This document shows positions 1 to 7,258 of a stretch of 29,423 nt of DNA, one piece after another. Source of the DNA: an uncultured Desulfuromonadales bacterium. Its GTDB lineage: Bacteria; Desulfobacterota; Desulfuromonadia; Desulfuromonadales; Geopsychrobacteraceae. The notes below the pieces were generated by a model. It saw only the letters and a list, made by a program, of their open reading frames with translations. It was not told where the DNA came from and ran no database searches. Location of the stretch: NCBI GenBank assembly GCA_947259685.1, contig CAMYNC010000033.1:23297-52719 (forward strand), read 5' to 3'. The position numbers and the translations under genes were made by a program. Every line of letters begins with the position of its first letter. Position 1 is the first letter of the stretch.

Positions 1-197
1 AACAATGGATCCGCAAAGGTCTCTGGTTTAGCCTGCTGCCGAGCGCGGTGATGCTCTTTTACGTCTTTCCCAACCTCAAAGCCAAAGGACTGGCCGGTCT
101 CGACCTGGGCAACCTGACTCCCGGCTTTGTATTGCTGGCCAACCTGGTCTGGGGCAGTTTCACCGGCTTCTTCACCCGCCTGCTCTGGGGCCGCTAA
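1..197 (+). CDS. C-terminal fragment of an unidentified membrane protein (cut by window edge)
   Basis: The frame that ends at the TAA at 195-197 is open to the left edge of the window and gives about 64 residues. It has two hydrophobic segments, one around GLWFSLLPSAVMLFYVFP and one around FVLLANLVWGSFTGFF, so it is probably the last part of an integral membrane protein. I do not recognise the family. The next gene starts only 4 bases after the stop, so the two are probably co-transcribed. Confidence 0.55.
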   Translation, partial: QWIRKGLWFSLLPSAVMLFYVFPNLKAKGLAGLDLGNLTPGFVLLANLVWGSFTGFFTRLLWGR

Positions 198-201
198 GCT
201 G

Positions 202-690
202 ATGCCAAGGCGTCTGATCTGCCTGCTAATCTGCCTGCTGCTGACCGCCTCTCCAGCTCTGGCAGAGCTTGGTGGACGGGTCAGCTGGATCTACGACGGT
301 GATACCTTACTGGTCGAAGGGGTTGGCAAAGTCCGGCTGCTCGGGATCGACGTTCCTGAATATAAGCAAAGCCAGCGGGACCAGTTTTACCGCAAGCGGT
401 TCGGGATTTCCTCAAAACAGTTGCGGAAAATTGCCCGTCAGGCCACCAAATTTAATATTCGCCAGGCCAAAGGCAAGCGCTTACGGCTAGAAACCGAACC
501 GAACGCCTATGACCGGCATGGTCGGCTGCTCGCCTATGCCTACCTGCCCGACGGACAACTGCTGAACGCCCTGTTGCTGGAAGCAGGTCTGGCTACGGTC
601 TTTCGGCGCTTCGATTTTGACTTGAAAGAAGAATTTTTCGAGTTGGAGGATAAGGCTCGGACCGCAGGAAAAGGGCTCTGGAAGGAGTAA
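202..690 (+). CDS. Secreted thermonuclease (staphylococcal nuclease-like, SNase domain)
   Basis: The product is 162 residues. Residues 1-21 form a Sec signal peptide (MPRRL, a hydrophobic core, then SPALA before ELGG), so the enzyme should act in the periplasm or outside the cell. The rest is one SNase domain: DGDTLLV at about residue 32, VRLLGIDVPE at about 43-52 and DRHGRLLAY at about 107-115. These supply the Asp, Arg, Glu and Arg expected of the Ca-dependent phosphodiesterase family. The reading frame extends upstream to 127, but that extension overlaps the previous gene and precedes the signal peptide, so I chose the ATG at 202. The shadow-free domain and the normal single-domain length make the family call firm. 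The physiological substrate, DNA or RNA, is unknown. Confidence 0.85.
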   Translation: MPRRLICLLICLLLTASPALAELGGRVSWIYDGDTLLVEGVGKVRLLGIDVPEYKQSQRDQFYRKRFGISSKQLRKIARQATKFNIRQAKGKRLRLETEPNAYDRHGRLLAYAYLPDGQLLNALLLEAGLATVFRRFDFDLKEEFFELEDKARTAGKGLWKE

Positions 691-763
691 CCAATAGACC
701 CTGCTGGGCGTTTCCGGCGCTACCGATTTCTGCTATCAGCAATTCTCATCAGGAGCCAGCGCC

Positions 764-1903
764 ATGCAATTCATGGAAAACTTCAATAAATATTTCGAGC
801 TGCTCGATCAAACCGTACTGGGTCTGAGCCTTGGCCGGCTGGTCGCTGCCTTTACGCTGCTTTTTCTCGCCCTGCTGCTGAAAAAGATCTTTGCGCGCCT
901 GCTGGCGACCAGCATCTTCAAAGCCGCCCAGAAAACCTCCAGTGACATGGATGATGCGCTGCTGAAAAGCCTGACCAAACCGGCCGAATTTCTGCTGCTG
1001 GTCGGTGGCTGCTATCTGGCGGTCGAAATCCTGCAAATGCCGAGCGAACCGCACAACCTTGACGGGCTGGCGCGCAACCTGGTGAAAGTGCTGTTCACCT
1101 TCAACCTGGCCTGGTTCTGCTACAACCTGGTGGCGCTGATCACCACCTGGCTGGGGCACTGGGCCGGGCAGACCGAATCGACCCTGGACGATCATCTGCT
1201 GCCGTTTATCCGCAAAACCCTGCGGGTCTTCATCGTTTTCTTGGCAATCCTGATGCTGGTGCAAAACCTCGGCTACTCCATTTCCGGCCTGCTCGCCTCC
1301 CTCGGTCTGGGTGGCCTGGCGGTCGCCCTGGCGGCCAAGGACAGCCTGTCGAATATCTTCGGCTCGATCATGATCCTGCTCGACCGGCCGTTTATGATCG
1401 GCGACTGGGTCAAGGCCGGCGATATGGAAGGCACCATCGAAGAGATCGGCTTCCGCTCAACCCGCATCCGTACTTTTTCCAAAACCCTGATTACCGTACC
1501 GAACAGCGTGCTGATGAACATGTCGATCGACAATTACAGCCGGATGCCGAAACGAAGGATCAAGATGGCCGTCGGCGTCAGCTACGCGGCCTCCCCGGCA
1601 CAGCTGCAACAGGCGGTGAAAAATATCCGCCAGATGTTGCAAGAGCATCCCGCCATCAACCAGGATTTCTTCCTGGTCAATTTCACCGACTTCGGCGCCT
1701 CGTCCCTGGATATCCTGATCTACTGCTTTACCAGCAGTACCATCTGGAACGAATACCTTGAAGCCCGTCAGGACATCTGCTTGAAGATCATGCAGATTCT
1801 CGAAGAGCTGGGTTTGGAGATTGCTTTCCCAAGCCGTTCGGTCTATCTGCACTCAACAGATGCGGAACAACCTCCTCTCGTTGAGCAAACATCCCCGAGC
1901 TAA
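764..1903 (+). CDS. MscS-family mechanosensitive ion channel
   Basis: This 379-residue inner-membrane protein has hydrophobic segments near residues 20-40, 68-86, 100-125 and 145-166. A Gly/Ala-rich pore helix (LLASLGLGGLAVALAAKDSL) follows at about 173-192. The cytosolic beta-domain then begins with RPFMIGDWV, the standard MscS signature. Length and the extra N-terminal helices resemble the larger MscS-like proteins (YbdG/YnaI type) rather than E. coli MscS itself. AGGAG lies 8 bases before the ATG at 764, which supports this start; another ATG nine bases on is less well placed. A stem-loop with a T-run follows at 1965, so transcription probably ends there. The expected role is relief of turgor on osmotic downshift. 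Confidence 0.9.
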   Translation: MQFMENFNKYFELLDQTVLGLSLGRLVAAFTLLFLALLLKKIFARLLATSIFKAAQKTSSDMDDALLKSLTKPAEFLLLVGGCYLAVEILQMPSEPHNLDGLARNLVKVLFTFNLAWFCYNLVALITTWLGHWAGQTESTLDDHLLPFIRKTLRVFIVFLAILMLVQNLGYSISGLLASLGLGGLAVALAAKDSLSNIFGSIMILLDRPFMIGDWVKAGDMEGTIEEIGFRSTRIRTFSKTLITVPNSVLMNMSIDNYSRMPKRRIKMAVGVSYAASPAQLQQAVKNIRQMLQEHPAINQDFFLVNFTDFGASSLDILIYCFTSSTIWNEYLEARQDICLKIMQILEELGLEIAFPSRSVYLHSTDAEQPPLVEQTSPS

Positions 1904-1964
1904 GCGAAAACTATTATTTTTGCTTGCTTTTTTTGGCCATTTCCTTGCATAACTAATGAAGAAG

Positions 1965-1986
1965 AACGGCAACTTGCCGTTTTTTC
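1965..1986 (+). terminator. Rho-independent terminator of the MscS gene
   Basis: The arms AACGGC and GCCGTT enclose a 5-base loop and are followed by a run of T residues. The element lies about 60 bases after the channel gene stop and before the next gene. Confidence 0.7.
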
Positions 1987-2079
1987 TTTCGAGGGGGAAA
2001 GCTGCCGTAGCCATTTTGCGTAGCTTTTTGCGATTTCACTGAACTCATGTTCTTCGTACTTCTGAAATGAGGTTGTGTA

Positions 2080-3225
2080 ATGCCCCTCCACCACGTCGAA
2101 GCCATCCTGGCCAGCTGCCGCCAGGATGACCAAGTCCTGCTCCGTTCGATTAATGGTCTCCAGCAAAAACATGGCGACCTGGTTTATCCGGCTCTCATCC
2201 AAACCCTGCTAAATATCGACCTGGATGTTGATACCGCCAAAAGTTACTGGCGCCAGGCGCTCGCATCACAGCGACAAACCAGCAGTTTCAGAAGTTTGCG
2301 CGCTATCCTCTTTGATCAGCTCTACACCCAGACCAACCACCTGCAGGATCCGCGAGTCATCGATGCCCAGCAGCTGGAACAATTGCAGCACAATGCCGTC
2401 ACCGATGGTCTGACCTGCCTCTTCAACCAGACCCACTTCAAGCGGGAACTGGAAAAGTTGGTATTTCAGTCGACCGACCAGCCCGAGGCGGTCTTTTCTC
2501 TGCTGTTGTTCGACCTGGACCACTTCAAACAGTTTAATGATCGCTGCGGGCATTTGCGCGGCGATCGGGCCTTAAGCGAAGTGGGCCAGATCATCAGCTC
2601 ACTGGTTCCGAGCGATGCGCTGCCGGCCCGCTACGGCGGTGAAGAATTTGCCGTGATTCTGCCAAACACCAGCCTGGCCCAGGCGATCATTCTGGCGGAT
2701 AAAATCAGGTTGCGCGTCGAGCAGACCCGCTTCGATGGCGAAGACCGCCTTGACAAAGGCAACCTGACCATCAGCGGCGGGGTCGCCAGCTATCCTGCCG
2801 CCGGCAGCTCCATGGTCGCGCTGATCGCCCATGCTGACAGCAAACTTTACGATGCAAAAATCACCCGCAACAGCATTTCACCGCGCCCCTCCGATTCGCG
2901 CGGCATCATCCGCCATGCCTTTCGCAGTATCGTTGAAGTTCTCGATCAGCAGTCGGGACAATACACCCATTCTTTGAGCGCCGATATCAGCTACACCGGC
3001 ATGTTATTGAAGAGTCAACTGACTGCGGTCGTCGGCAGCACCCTTCAGCTGCGCTTCCCCTTCCCCTTCTGGCCCGATAATCACAGCGCTGCCGGCCAGG
3101 TTCGGCATGTCCGCAATCACGATGCCCGCGGCGCTTACCTGATCGGGATTGAGTTTACCCAGCCACAGGTCGATTTTATCGAGAAGATCCTGCCGGGCGA
3201 ACTCTACAGTGCCACTGGGCTCTAA
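2080..3225 (+). CDS. Diguanylate cyclase: GGDEF domain with C-terminal PilZ domain
   Basis: The product is 381 residues with no signal peptide or membrane segment. Residues 1-105 are helical and unrecognised. Residues about 110-265 are a GGDEF domain: DGLTCLFNQTHF, then FDLDHFKQFND, then the active-site loop YGGEEF near residue 186. The intact GGEEF predicts c-di-GMP synthesis from GTP. The usual inhibitory RxxD site just upstream is absent (VPSD in its place, with altered spacing). From about residue 275 there is a PilZ domain with both c-di-GMP-binding signatures, RHAFR and DISYTG. One polypeptide could therefore make and sense c-di-GMP. GAGG precedes the ATG by 8 bases. It is a single gene, preceded by a terminator and followed directly by an inverted repeat. 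Confidence 0.88.
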   Translation: MPLHHVEAILASCRQDDQVLLRSINGLQQKHGDLVYPALIQTLLNIDLDVDTAKSYWRQALASQRQTSSFRSLRAILFDQLYTQTNHLQDPRVIDAQQLEQLQHNAVTDGLTCLFNQTHFKRELEKLVFQSTDQPEAVFSLLLFDLDHFKQFNDRCGHLRGDRALSEVGQIISSLVPSDALPARYGGEEFAVILPNTSLAQAIILADKIRLRVEQTRFDGEDRLDKGNLTISGGVASYPAAGSSMVALIAHADSKLYDAKITRNSISPRPSDSRGIIRHAFRSIVEVLDQQSGQYTHSLSADISYTGMLLKSQLTAVVGSTLQLRFPFPFWPDNHSAAGQVRHVRNHDARGAYLIGIEFTQPQVDFIEKILPGELYSATGL

Positions 3226-3255
3226 CCTGAATCAGTGAATATCCACTGATTCAGG
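3226..3255 (+). terminator. Inverted repeat immediately after the GGDEF-PilZ gene
   Basis: The 12-base arms CCTGAATCAGTG and CACTGATTCAGG enclose a 6-base loop. The repeat begins at the base after the TAA. There is no clear T-run after it, so it may be a weak or factor-dependent terminator or an mRNA 3'-end stabiliser. Confidence 0.5.
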
Positions 3256-3341
3256 TCTAAAGTAAGAAACTGCTTGCTTGTCAGCCCAGCGTCCCTCGGT
3301 TAAACTCTGGGTCATTCAACACCCACATCATGGAGGGCATT

Positions 3342-4469
3342 ATGGCGGCGGAAGTCTGGTTTGCCGATTTACGTTCGGGCAATCGTGAAAACCTGTTCGA
3401 CAAACTTGAGCGGTTGCTCGATTCTGCCGGGCTGGCCAGAGTTGTCAACTCCGGGGAGTTGACCGCCATCAAGCTGCATTTCGGTGAAAAAGGCGGCCAT
3501 GCCTACATCCGCCCGGTATTTATCCGCAAAATTGTCGAGCAGGTCAAAGCCCTGGGCGGCAAACCTTTCCTCACCGACTCCAACACCCTTTACCCCGGCG
3601 AACGCAAAGAAGCGGTCTCAGCGCTCTCCTGTGGCATCGAAAACGGTTTCGCCTATGCGGTGGTCGGCGCACCATTGATCATGGCCGATGGGCTGCGGGG
3701 CAGCTCTTCACGCCGGGTGCAGGTTGAGGGTGTACTGCTCAGTTCCGCCGATATCGGTCTGGAAATACTCGAAGCAGATGTACTGCTGACTGTCAGTCAC
3801 TTCAAGTGTCATGAACTGACCGGTTTCGGCGGGGCGATCAAAAACCTGGCGATGGGTTGTTCCAGCCGGGCCGGCAAACTGGAGCAGCACTCCACGGTGG
3901 CCCCGCAGGTCGCCGAGAGTTTCTGCAACCTCTGCCATGACTGTCTGAAAGCCTGCGCCCATGATGCAATCAGCTTCATGGAAAGCTCGGCAAAAATCGA
4001 TCCGGATAAGTGTACCGGTTGCAGCCGCTGCATCACCATCTGTGAACAAAAAGCGATTCAGATTCAGTGGAATGAGGAAGCCGGCAAGGTGATGCGCAAA
4101 ATGGCCGAATACGCACAGGGCGCGCTGACCGGCAAAACAGGCAAACAGCTCTACGTCAACTTTATCACCCAAGTCAGCCCCTCCTGCGATTGCTACGGCC
4201 ACTCAGACGCGGCAATCGTGCCCGACATCGGCATCCTGATCAGTCAGGACCCGGTCGCCATCGATCAGGCCTGCGCCGACCTGGTCAACCAGGCCCAAGG
4301 GTTGCCCGATACCGCTCTGGCCAGTGGCCATGAGTCGGGCGGGGACAAGTTTCGCGGCGTGCATCCACAGATTGATTGGGAAACGACCCTGGAGCATGGC
4401 GAAAAGATCGGCTTGGGGGAGCGGAAATACACCTTGAAGCGGTTGGAGCCGAAGGGACAGAGCTGGTAA
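3342..4469 (+). CDS. DUF362 domain protein with two [4Fe-4S] clusters
   Basis: The product is 375 residues and cytoplasmic (no signal peptide). It has the DUF362 layout: a TAIKLHFGEKGG segment near residue 45, TDSNTLYPGER near 82, and SHFKCHELTGFGGAIKNLAMGC near 150. A ferredoxin-like insert at about 195-240 carries two CX2CX2CX3C motifs (CNLCHDCLKAC and CTGCSRCITIC), each expected to bind one [4Fe-4S] cluster. The C-terminal part DIGILISQDPVAIDQA is typical of the family. I prefer the ATG at 3342 because GGAGG lies just before it; an in-frame ATG at 3330 lies upstream of that Shine-Dalgarno sequence. The reaction catalysed by these proteins is not established; electron transfer or a redox-linked role is likely. 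The gene is convergent with resB. Confidence 0.85.
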   Translation: MAAEVWFADLRSGNRENLFDKLERLLDSAGLARVVNSGELTAIKLHFGEKGGHAYIRPVFIRKIVEQVKALGGKPFLTDSNTLYPGERKEAVSALSCGIENGFAYAVVGAPLIMADGLRGSSSRRVQVEGVLLSSADIGLEILEADVLLTVSHFKCHELTGFGGAIKNLAMGCSSRAGKLEQHSTVAPQVAESFCNLCHDCLKACAHDAISFMESSAKIDPDKCTGCSRCITICEQKAIQIQWNEEAGKVMRKMAEYAQGALTGKTGKQLYVNFITQVSPSCDCYGHSDAAIVPDIGILISQDPVAIDQACADLVNQAQGLPDTALASGHESGGDKFRGVHPQIDWETTLEHGEKIGLGERKYTLKRLEPKGQSW

Positions 4470-4538
4470 GAGCGGGAGGCTGAGTAACGCAATAGGTTTA
4501 CTCATTAGCAACAATCTTCAACGGTCGCGATAAACAAT

Positions 4539-4560
4539 CCCCTCTCCCTCAGGGAGAAGG
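4539..4560. repeat. Short intergenic palindromic repeat between convergent genes
   Basis: The sequence CCCTCTCCCTCAGGGAGAAGG is a fragment of a palindromic intergenic repeat common in proteobacteria. A second damaged copy lies at 22001-22080. Here it sits between the 3' ends of the DUF362 gene and resB and could act as a bidirectional stem-loop. Confidence 0.45.
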
Positions 4561-4571
4561 AACCAGCAGAA

Positions 4572-5771
4572 TCATTCTTCTGCCAGCTGTCTTTTCAATT
4601 CCCGCCATTGCCGCTCACCCAGCTCACCCCGCCAGCCCTTAAGCGGGACCAGGCACAGCTGCGCCCCTCCCAGCTTGATGCCGAGCGCCCGGTGGCGCAG
4701 TAAAAAAACCATCCCGAAGCCGATCATCAATAACCCGCAAGCTGCCCAGACCAGCACCTCGCCTGGATCTTTCGAGAGCTGAAAACCGACACTCCAGCGG
4801 CCCTGCTCGTCGCGGTTGTGGGCGATCTGGTAAAAACTGACCCCCCGATAGGTCAGCGGTTCATTCACGCGGATCAATCCCTGCTGCATCAAATTCCCGT
4901 TTTCCAGCACTGAGACCGCCGTTTCGGTCTGCTTGAGCAGCGGATCGCGAAACTCGACATTGAGCATGCGAAAGCCGGGATTGGGTTGCAATCCGAACTG
5001 TTCGAACTGCTCCCCGATCAGGTACTGGCCAAGCAGATTCCCAGCATGATAGACATCCATCGTCAACCGCCGCGCGTTCGGATCAAAACCACCCAGCTGT
5101 ACGCGAAAATCGGTCCCCGGCACGCTGAATGCTTCGTTATCGTAATGCATCAACTGGCCGATGCGACGACCGCTCGCAGCATCGGTCAGCTCAAAGCGTA
5201 GTTGAATCGGATAATAGCGCGGCTGAAAACGATCGACGCGAAAGCTGAAACCCAAATCAAGCTCCCGCTGAGCATTCCAGTCGAAATAGCGCTGATTCGG
5301 TTGCTGCAAGTAAGTATTCAGGGTGCCGACAAACCCGGTTTCCCCCCAAATCGCCCCGAGCATGACCAGTAGCACCGCCAGATGGACCAGCACCACTCCC
5401 CAACGCCCGCAACTCTGCTTTTCCGCCAACAGCAGCTGATCCTGCTCATAGAGTCTGAAACCGGCAGCCTGCAGACGGGATTTAAGCTGAGAGAATTCGA
5501 CAGGGAGCAACAGGGTATCGTCAAGCGCCTGTTGGGAGTCCAGATCGGCAAACAAGCGAGTTCGCGACTGCCATTTCTGCGGCAGATTTTTCAAGGTGCA
5601 GCAGAGCAGATTGAGGGCCAGCAAGCCGAGTAAGGCGCGGAACCAGATGCTCTGGTAGAAAATTTCGTAATGCCCCGGCTGGGCCGGCTTGAAGGTCCCA
5701 CCGATGGCCAGAACTGCCAGCAGCAGCAGCAGACCGAGGCTGAGCTGTAAAGAGCTGAAAAATCGCAGCAT
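4572..5771 (-). CDS. resB: ResB/Ccs1-family cytochrome c maturation protein (System II)
   Basis: The product is 399 residues. Hydrophobic segments lie near residues 5-26, 42-62, 123-143 and 340-362, with a large periplasmic domain between the third and fourth; this is the ResB/Ccs1 topology. Recognisable blocks are SLQLSLGLLLLLAVLAIGGT, the YQSIWFRALLGLLALNLLCCTLKN segment and VHLAVLLVMLGAIWG. In System II, ResB works with ResC/CcsA to deliver heme to CXXCH motifs outside the membrane. No ResC/CcsA gene is visible in this window. The ATG overlaps the ancestral stop of the upstream gene (TGATG), which implies translational coupling. Its position downstream of a roughly 99-heme cytochrome cassette suggests it serves that cytochrome, but this is inference. 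Confidence 0.85.
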   Translation of the reverse strand: MLRFFSSLQLSLGLLLLLAVLAIGGTFKPAQPGHYEIFYQSIWFRALLGLLALNLLCCTLKNLPQKWQSRTRLFADLDSQQALDDTLLLPVEFSQLKSRLQAAGFRLYEQDQLLLAEKQSCGRWGVVLVHLAVLLVMLGAIWGETGFVGTLNTYLQQPNQRYFDWNAQRELDLGFSFRVDRFQPRYYPIQLRFELTDAASGRRIGQLMHYDNEAFSVPGTDFRVQLGGFDPNARRLTMDVYHAGNLLGQYLIGEQFEQFGLQPNPGFRMLNVEFRDPLLKQTETAVSVLENGNLMQQGLIRVNEPLTYRGVSFYQIAHNRDEQGRWSVGFQLSKDPGEVLVWAACGLLMIGFGMVFLLRHRALGIKLGGAQLCLVPLKGWRGELGERQWRELKRQLAEE

Positions 5772-6592
5772 CAGCGCTCGTCGATACGGGGCCGACCGGT
5801 GGCCGGAGCATTTCTCATCTGCATGATTTCCGGAATTTCGCGCACCTGGATCTTCAACCCTGCAACCACCTGCCCCGGTTAGATCTGCAGTGGCGACGGC
5901 GCATTACCACCTAACACGCCGACGTGATCACCCGGGTCGGGACGCCCGCCGCGATAGGTTTTGCGGGCCCGCAAATAAATAGTCCCGGGCGTTGCCAGGG
6001 GCAATTGGAAACGACCATCGCTGCCACTGCGGGCCGATACCGCCAAGGGTGAAGTGGTCACCTCCGGATCGGCAAAAGCGAACACCAGCAGTCCGGCCAC
6101 CGGCTTCCCCTGCAGATCTACCAACTGGCCGCTGACCCCCATTTCAATCTGCTCATTCATGCCGGTAAACTCCCAGCCGGCAGCATGTTGACCGCCATCA
6201 GTCAGCTGATTGGCTGCCAAACTGACTCGTACCGCCTTGCCTTCCAGGTCGGGTGTCATAAAAACCAGATCCCCCGGTCGCGGCGGGCCCATCACTGGTC
6301 CGGGAGTCTTGCGCAGAATGGCACCGATGAAATATTCACCTGCTGGTGCCGCCAGCTCGAACACCCCGTCAGTCTTCAGGGGCGAGACAGAGACCGGGAT
6401 CACGGTGTATTTACGTGGATCGGGGATCTGTTCATCATCCGCCCGCCAGAGAACGGCAATGCCCTTGCAGGGCGCCTCGCCCTGACAATCGATCCGCCCT
6501 TGGACCCGGCCCAGCGGCACATCTTTGGCAATACTCTGAAAAGGAGAGAAAAGCAGCAACAGGAAGAGACTGATGAGAATGCGCATGGTCAT
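5771..6592 (-). pseudogene. Carboxypeptidase regulatory-like secreted protein interrupted by an in-frame TAA
   Basis: From the ATG at 6592 (GGAAAG just upstream) the frame encodes a signal peptide (MTMRILISLF...FQSIAK) and then two carboxypeptidase-regulatory-like beta repeats: VQGRIDCQGEAPCKGIAVLW...GEYFIGAI and GQLVDLQGKPVAGLLVFAF...TIYLRAR. It stops at a TAA at 5879-5881. The same frame continues without a shift for another 35 codons (PGQVVAGLKIQVREIPE...RIDER) to a TGA at 5771-5773 that overlaps the resB ATG. The segment SPLQI-stop-PGQVVAGLKIQV aligns with SSIRLEDGQKLTDIRIQV at the end of the paralogue at 20870-21916, where the stop position is Glu. A single G-to-T change (GAA to TAA) explains it. 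It may be a real nonsense mutation, a readthrough site or a base-call error. A longer frame from a TTG at 6637 overlaps the upstream terminator and is less likely. Confidence 0.75.
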
Positions 6593-6635
6593 GACTTTCC
6601 GATCGGTAAATGGTTTCTCTTTTCGCATTGTAGAC

Positions 6636-6676
6636 AAAAAAAAAGCTGAGGCAAAGTATTCTTAGCCCCAGCTCAG
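6636..6676 (-). terminator. Rho-independent terminator after the cassette A small cytochrome
   Basis: Read on the minus strand, AGCTGGGGC and GCCTCAGCT form a stem (one internal mismatch) followed by nine T residues. It lies 30 bases after the small cytochrome stop. It ends the giant cytochrome / peptide / small cytochrome transcript before the downstream regulatory-domain gene and resB. Confidence 0.8.
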
Positions 6677-6706
6677 AAATTTATCGTAACCAACAGGTCA
6701 AAAATA

Positions 6707-7036
6707 CTAGTTGTGACAGAAGGTGCAAGCCTTCTTTTTTGCCACCTTCATTTTCGCGTGGCAGTTGCGACAGCTCTTGTGCATCGCCCGTTTCATGCTC
6801 GGCGCTTTCGGGTGCACACCGTGACAATCGCGACAGGTTCCGGTACCGACACCCATGTGATGGCAGCTCTTGCAATCAGGGACTCTCTGTTCATGTGCGC
6901 CATGAGAAAATTCCACAGCCGATTTTTGCGGCGAATCGAAACGGATGTGATCCGGCCCCTTGCGTTTAGCAACCACCGGTGAGGCCAGCGCAGCCACCAC
7001 CGCAATGGCTAAAGCAATCATTAGTAACTTTTTCAT
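6707..7036 (-). CDS. Small periplasmic tetraheme cytochrome c (c3/c7 family), cassette A
   Basis: The product is 109 residues with a signal peptide of about 23 residues (MKKLLMIALAIAVVAALASPVVA). The mature part has four CXXCH motifs (CKSCH, CRDCH, CRNCH, CTFCH). Extra histidines are placed as axial ligands in the class III pattern (FSHGAHEQ before heme 1, CKSCHH, AMHKSC). The expected role is soluble periplasmic electron transfer between inner-membrane donors and outer-membrane or extracellular cytochromes. GGAGGAG lies just before the ATG. It is the last gene of cassette A, after the 18-codon micro-ORF and a GC stem-loop. The paralogue at 15023-15421 has only three CXXCH motifs and a different tail. 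The family call is firm; the partner is inferred from position. Confidence 0.88.
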   Translation of the reverse strand: MKKLLMIALAIAVVAALASPVVAKRKGPDHIRFDSPQKSAVEFSHGAHEQRVPDCKSCHHMGVGTGTCRDCHGVHPKAPSMKRAMHKSCRNCHAKMKVAKKKACTFCHN

Positions 7037-7104
7037 CTTCTCCTCCTCTTGGGGTCCAGAGATATTCGGTTGTATAGGTAATTCGTTGCTTCTTCAGTAC
7101 AATG

Positions 7105-7126
7105 CGGGCCGGGGTAACCCGGCCCG
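7105..7126 (-). promoter_or_regulatory. GC stem-loop between micropeptide and small cytochrome, cassette A
   Basis: The 9-base arms CGGGCCGGG and CCCGGCCCG enclose a 4-base loop. It lies 11 bases after the micro-ORF stop and about 70 bases before the small cytochrome start. No T-run follows on the minus strand, so it is more likely an mRNA-stabilising or processing element, or an attenuator, than a full terminator. A matching stem occurs at 15499-15518. Confidence 0.55.
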
Positions 7127-7136
7127 TTGCTACGGC

Positions 7137-7193
7137 TTAGCAGGGATGAACGTTGCTGCTCCCCAGCACTTTCGGCTTCAGGTACTTCTTCAT
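7137..7193 (-). CDS. 18-residue micropeptide, copy A (GSSNVHPC family)
   Basis: The micro-ORF encodes MKKYLKPKVLGSSNVHPC and ends in TAA. AAAGGAG sits 7 bases before the ATG, a very good ribosome-binding site. It lies 65 bases after the giant cytochrome stop, between two GC stem-loops. Two other copies occur (15531-15587, 26973-27029), each after a large multiheme cytochrome. Against copy B there is one synonymous change (AAG/AAA) and one Leu-to-Val change. The peptide has a basic, Pro-containing head and an invariant GSSNVHPC tail with a C-terminal Cys. It has no signal peptide or hydrophobic helix. I do not know its function; a RiPP-like precursor or a cytochrome assembly or regulatory peptide are possibilities. 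Conservation at three loci makes chance very unlikely. Confidence 0.8.
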   Translation of the reverse strand: MKKYLKPKVLGSSNVHPC

Positions 7194-7224
7194 CGCAGTT
7201 CTCCTTTTATGCTCAGGTTGGTGA

Positions 7225-7244
7225 CCGCCGGGCAAACCCGGCGG
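7225..7244 (-). promoter_or_regulatory. GC stem-loop between giant cytochrome A and micropeptide
   Basis: The 8-base arms CCGCCGGG and CCCGGCGG enclose a 4-base loop. It lies 14 bases after the giant gene stop and 31 bases before the micro-ORF start. No T-run follows. Its counterpart is the perfect palindrome at 15615-15642. It may stabilise the 3' end of the long cytochrome message or tune expression of the downstream genes relative to it. Confidence 0.55.
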
Positions 7245-7258
7245 CATTCATTTGGAAT

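Noticed and set aside
749..1264. Minus-strand open frame of 171 codons opposite the MscS gene
   Set aside because: It is antisense to a well-supported channel gene and is Gln/His-rich as expected from complementary Leu/Trp codons.
1900..2202. Minus-strand open frame of 100 codons across 1900-2202
   Set aside because: It overlaps the MscS terminator and the start of the GGDEF-PilZ gene, and its translation shows no recognisable domain.
5879..6637. Regulatory-domain gene ending normally at 5879 and starting from the TTG at 6637
   Set aside because: The 35 codons after the TAA match the paralogue's C-terminus and end at the resB overlap. The TTG start would overlap the upstream terminator, whereas the ATG at 6592 directly precedes a signal peptide.
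7137..7193. Micropeptide as a simple attenuation leader for the small cytochrome
   Set aside because: Copy C has no small cytochrome downstream and is followed directly by a terminator. The codons do not form a run of one amino acid.
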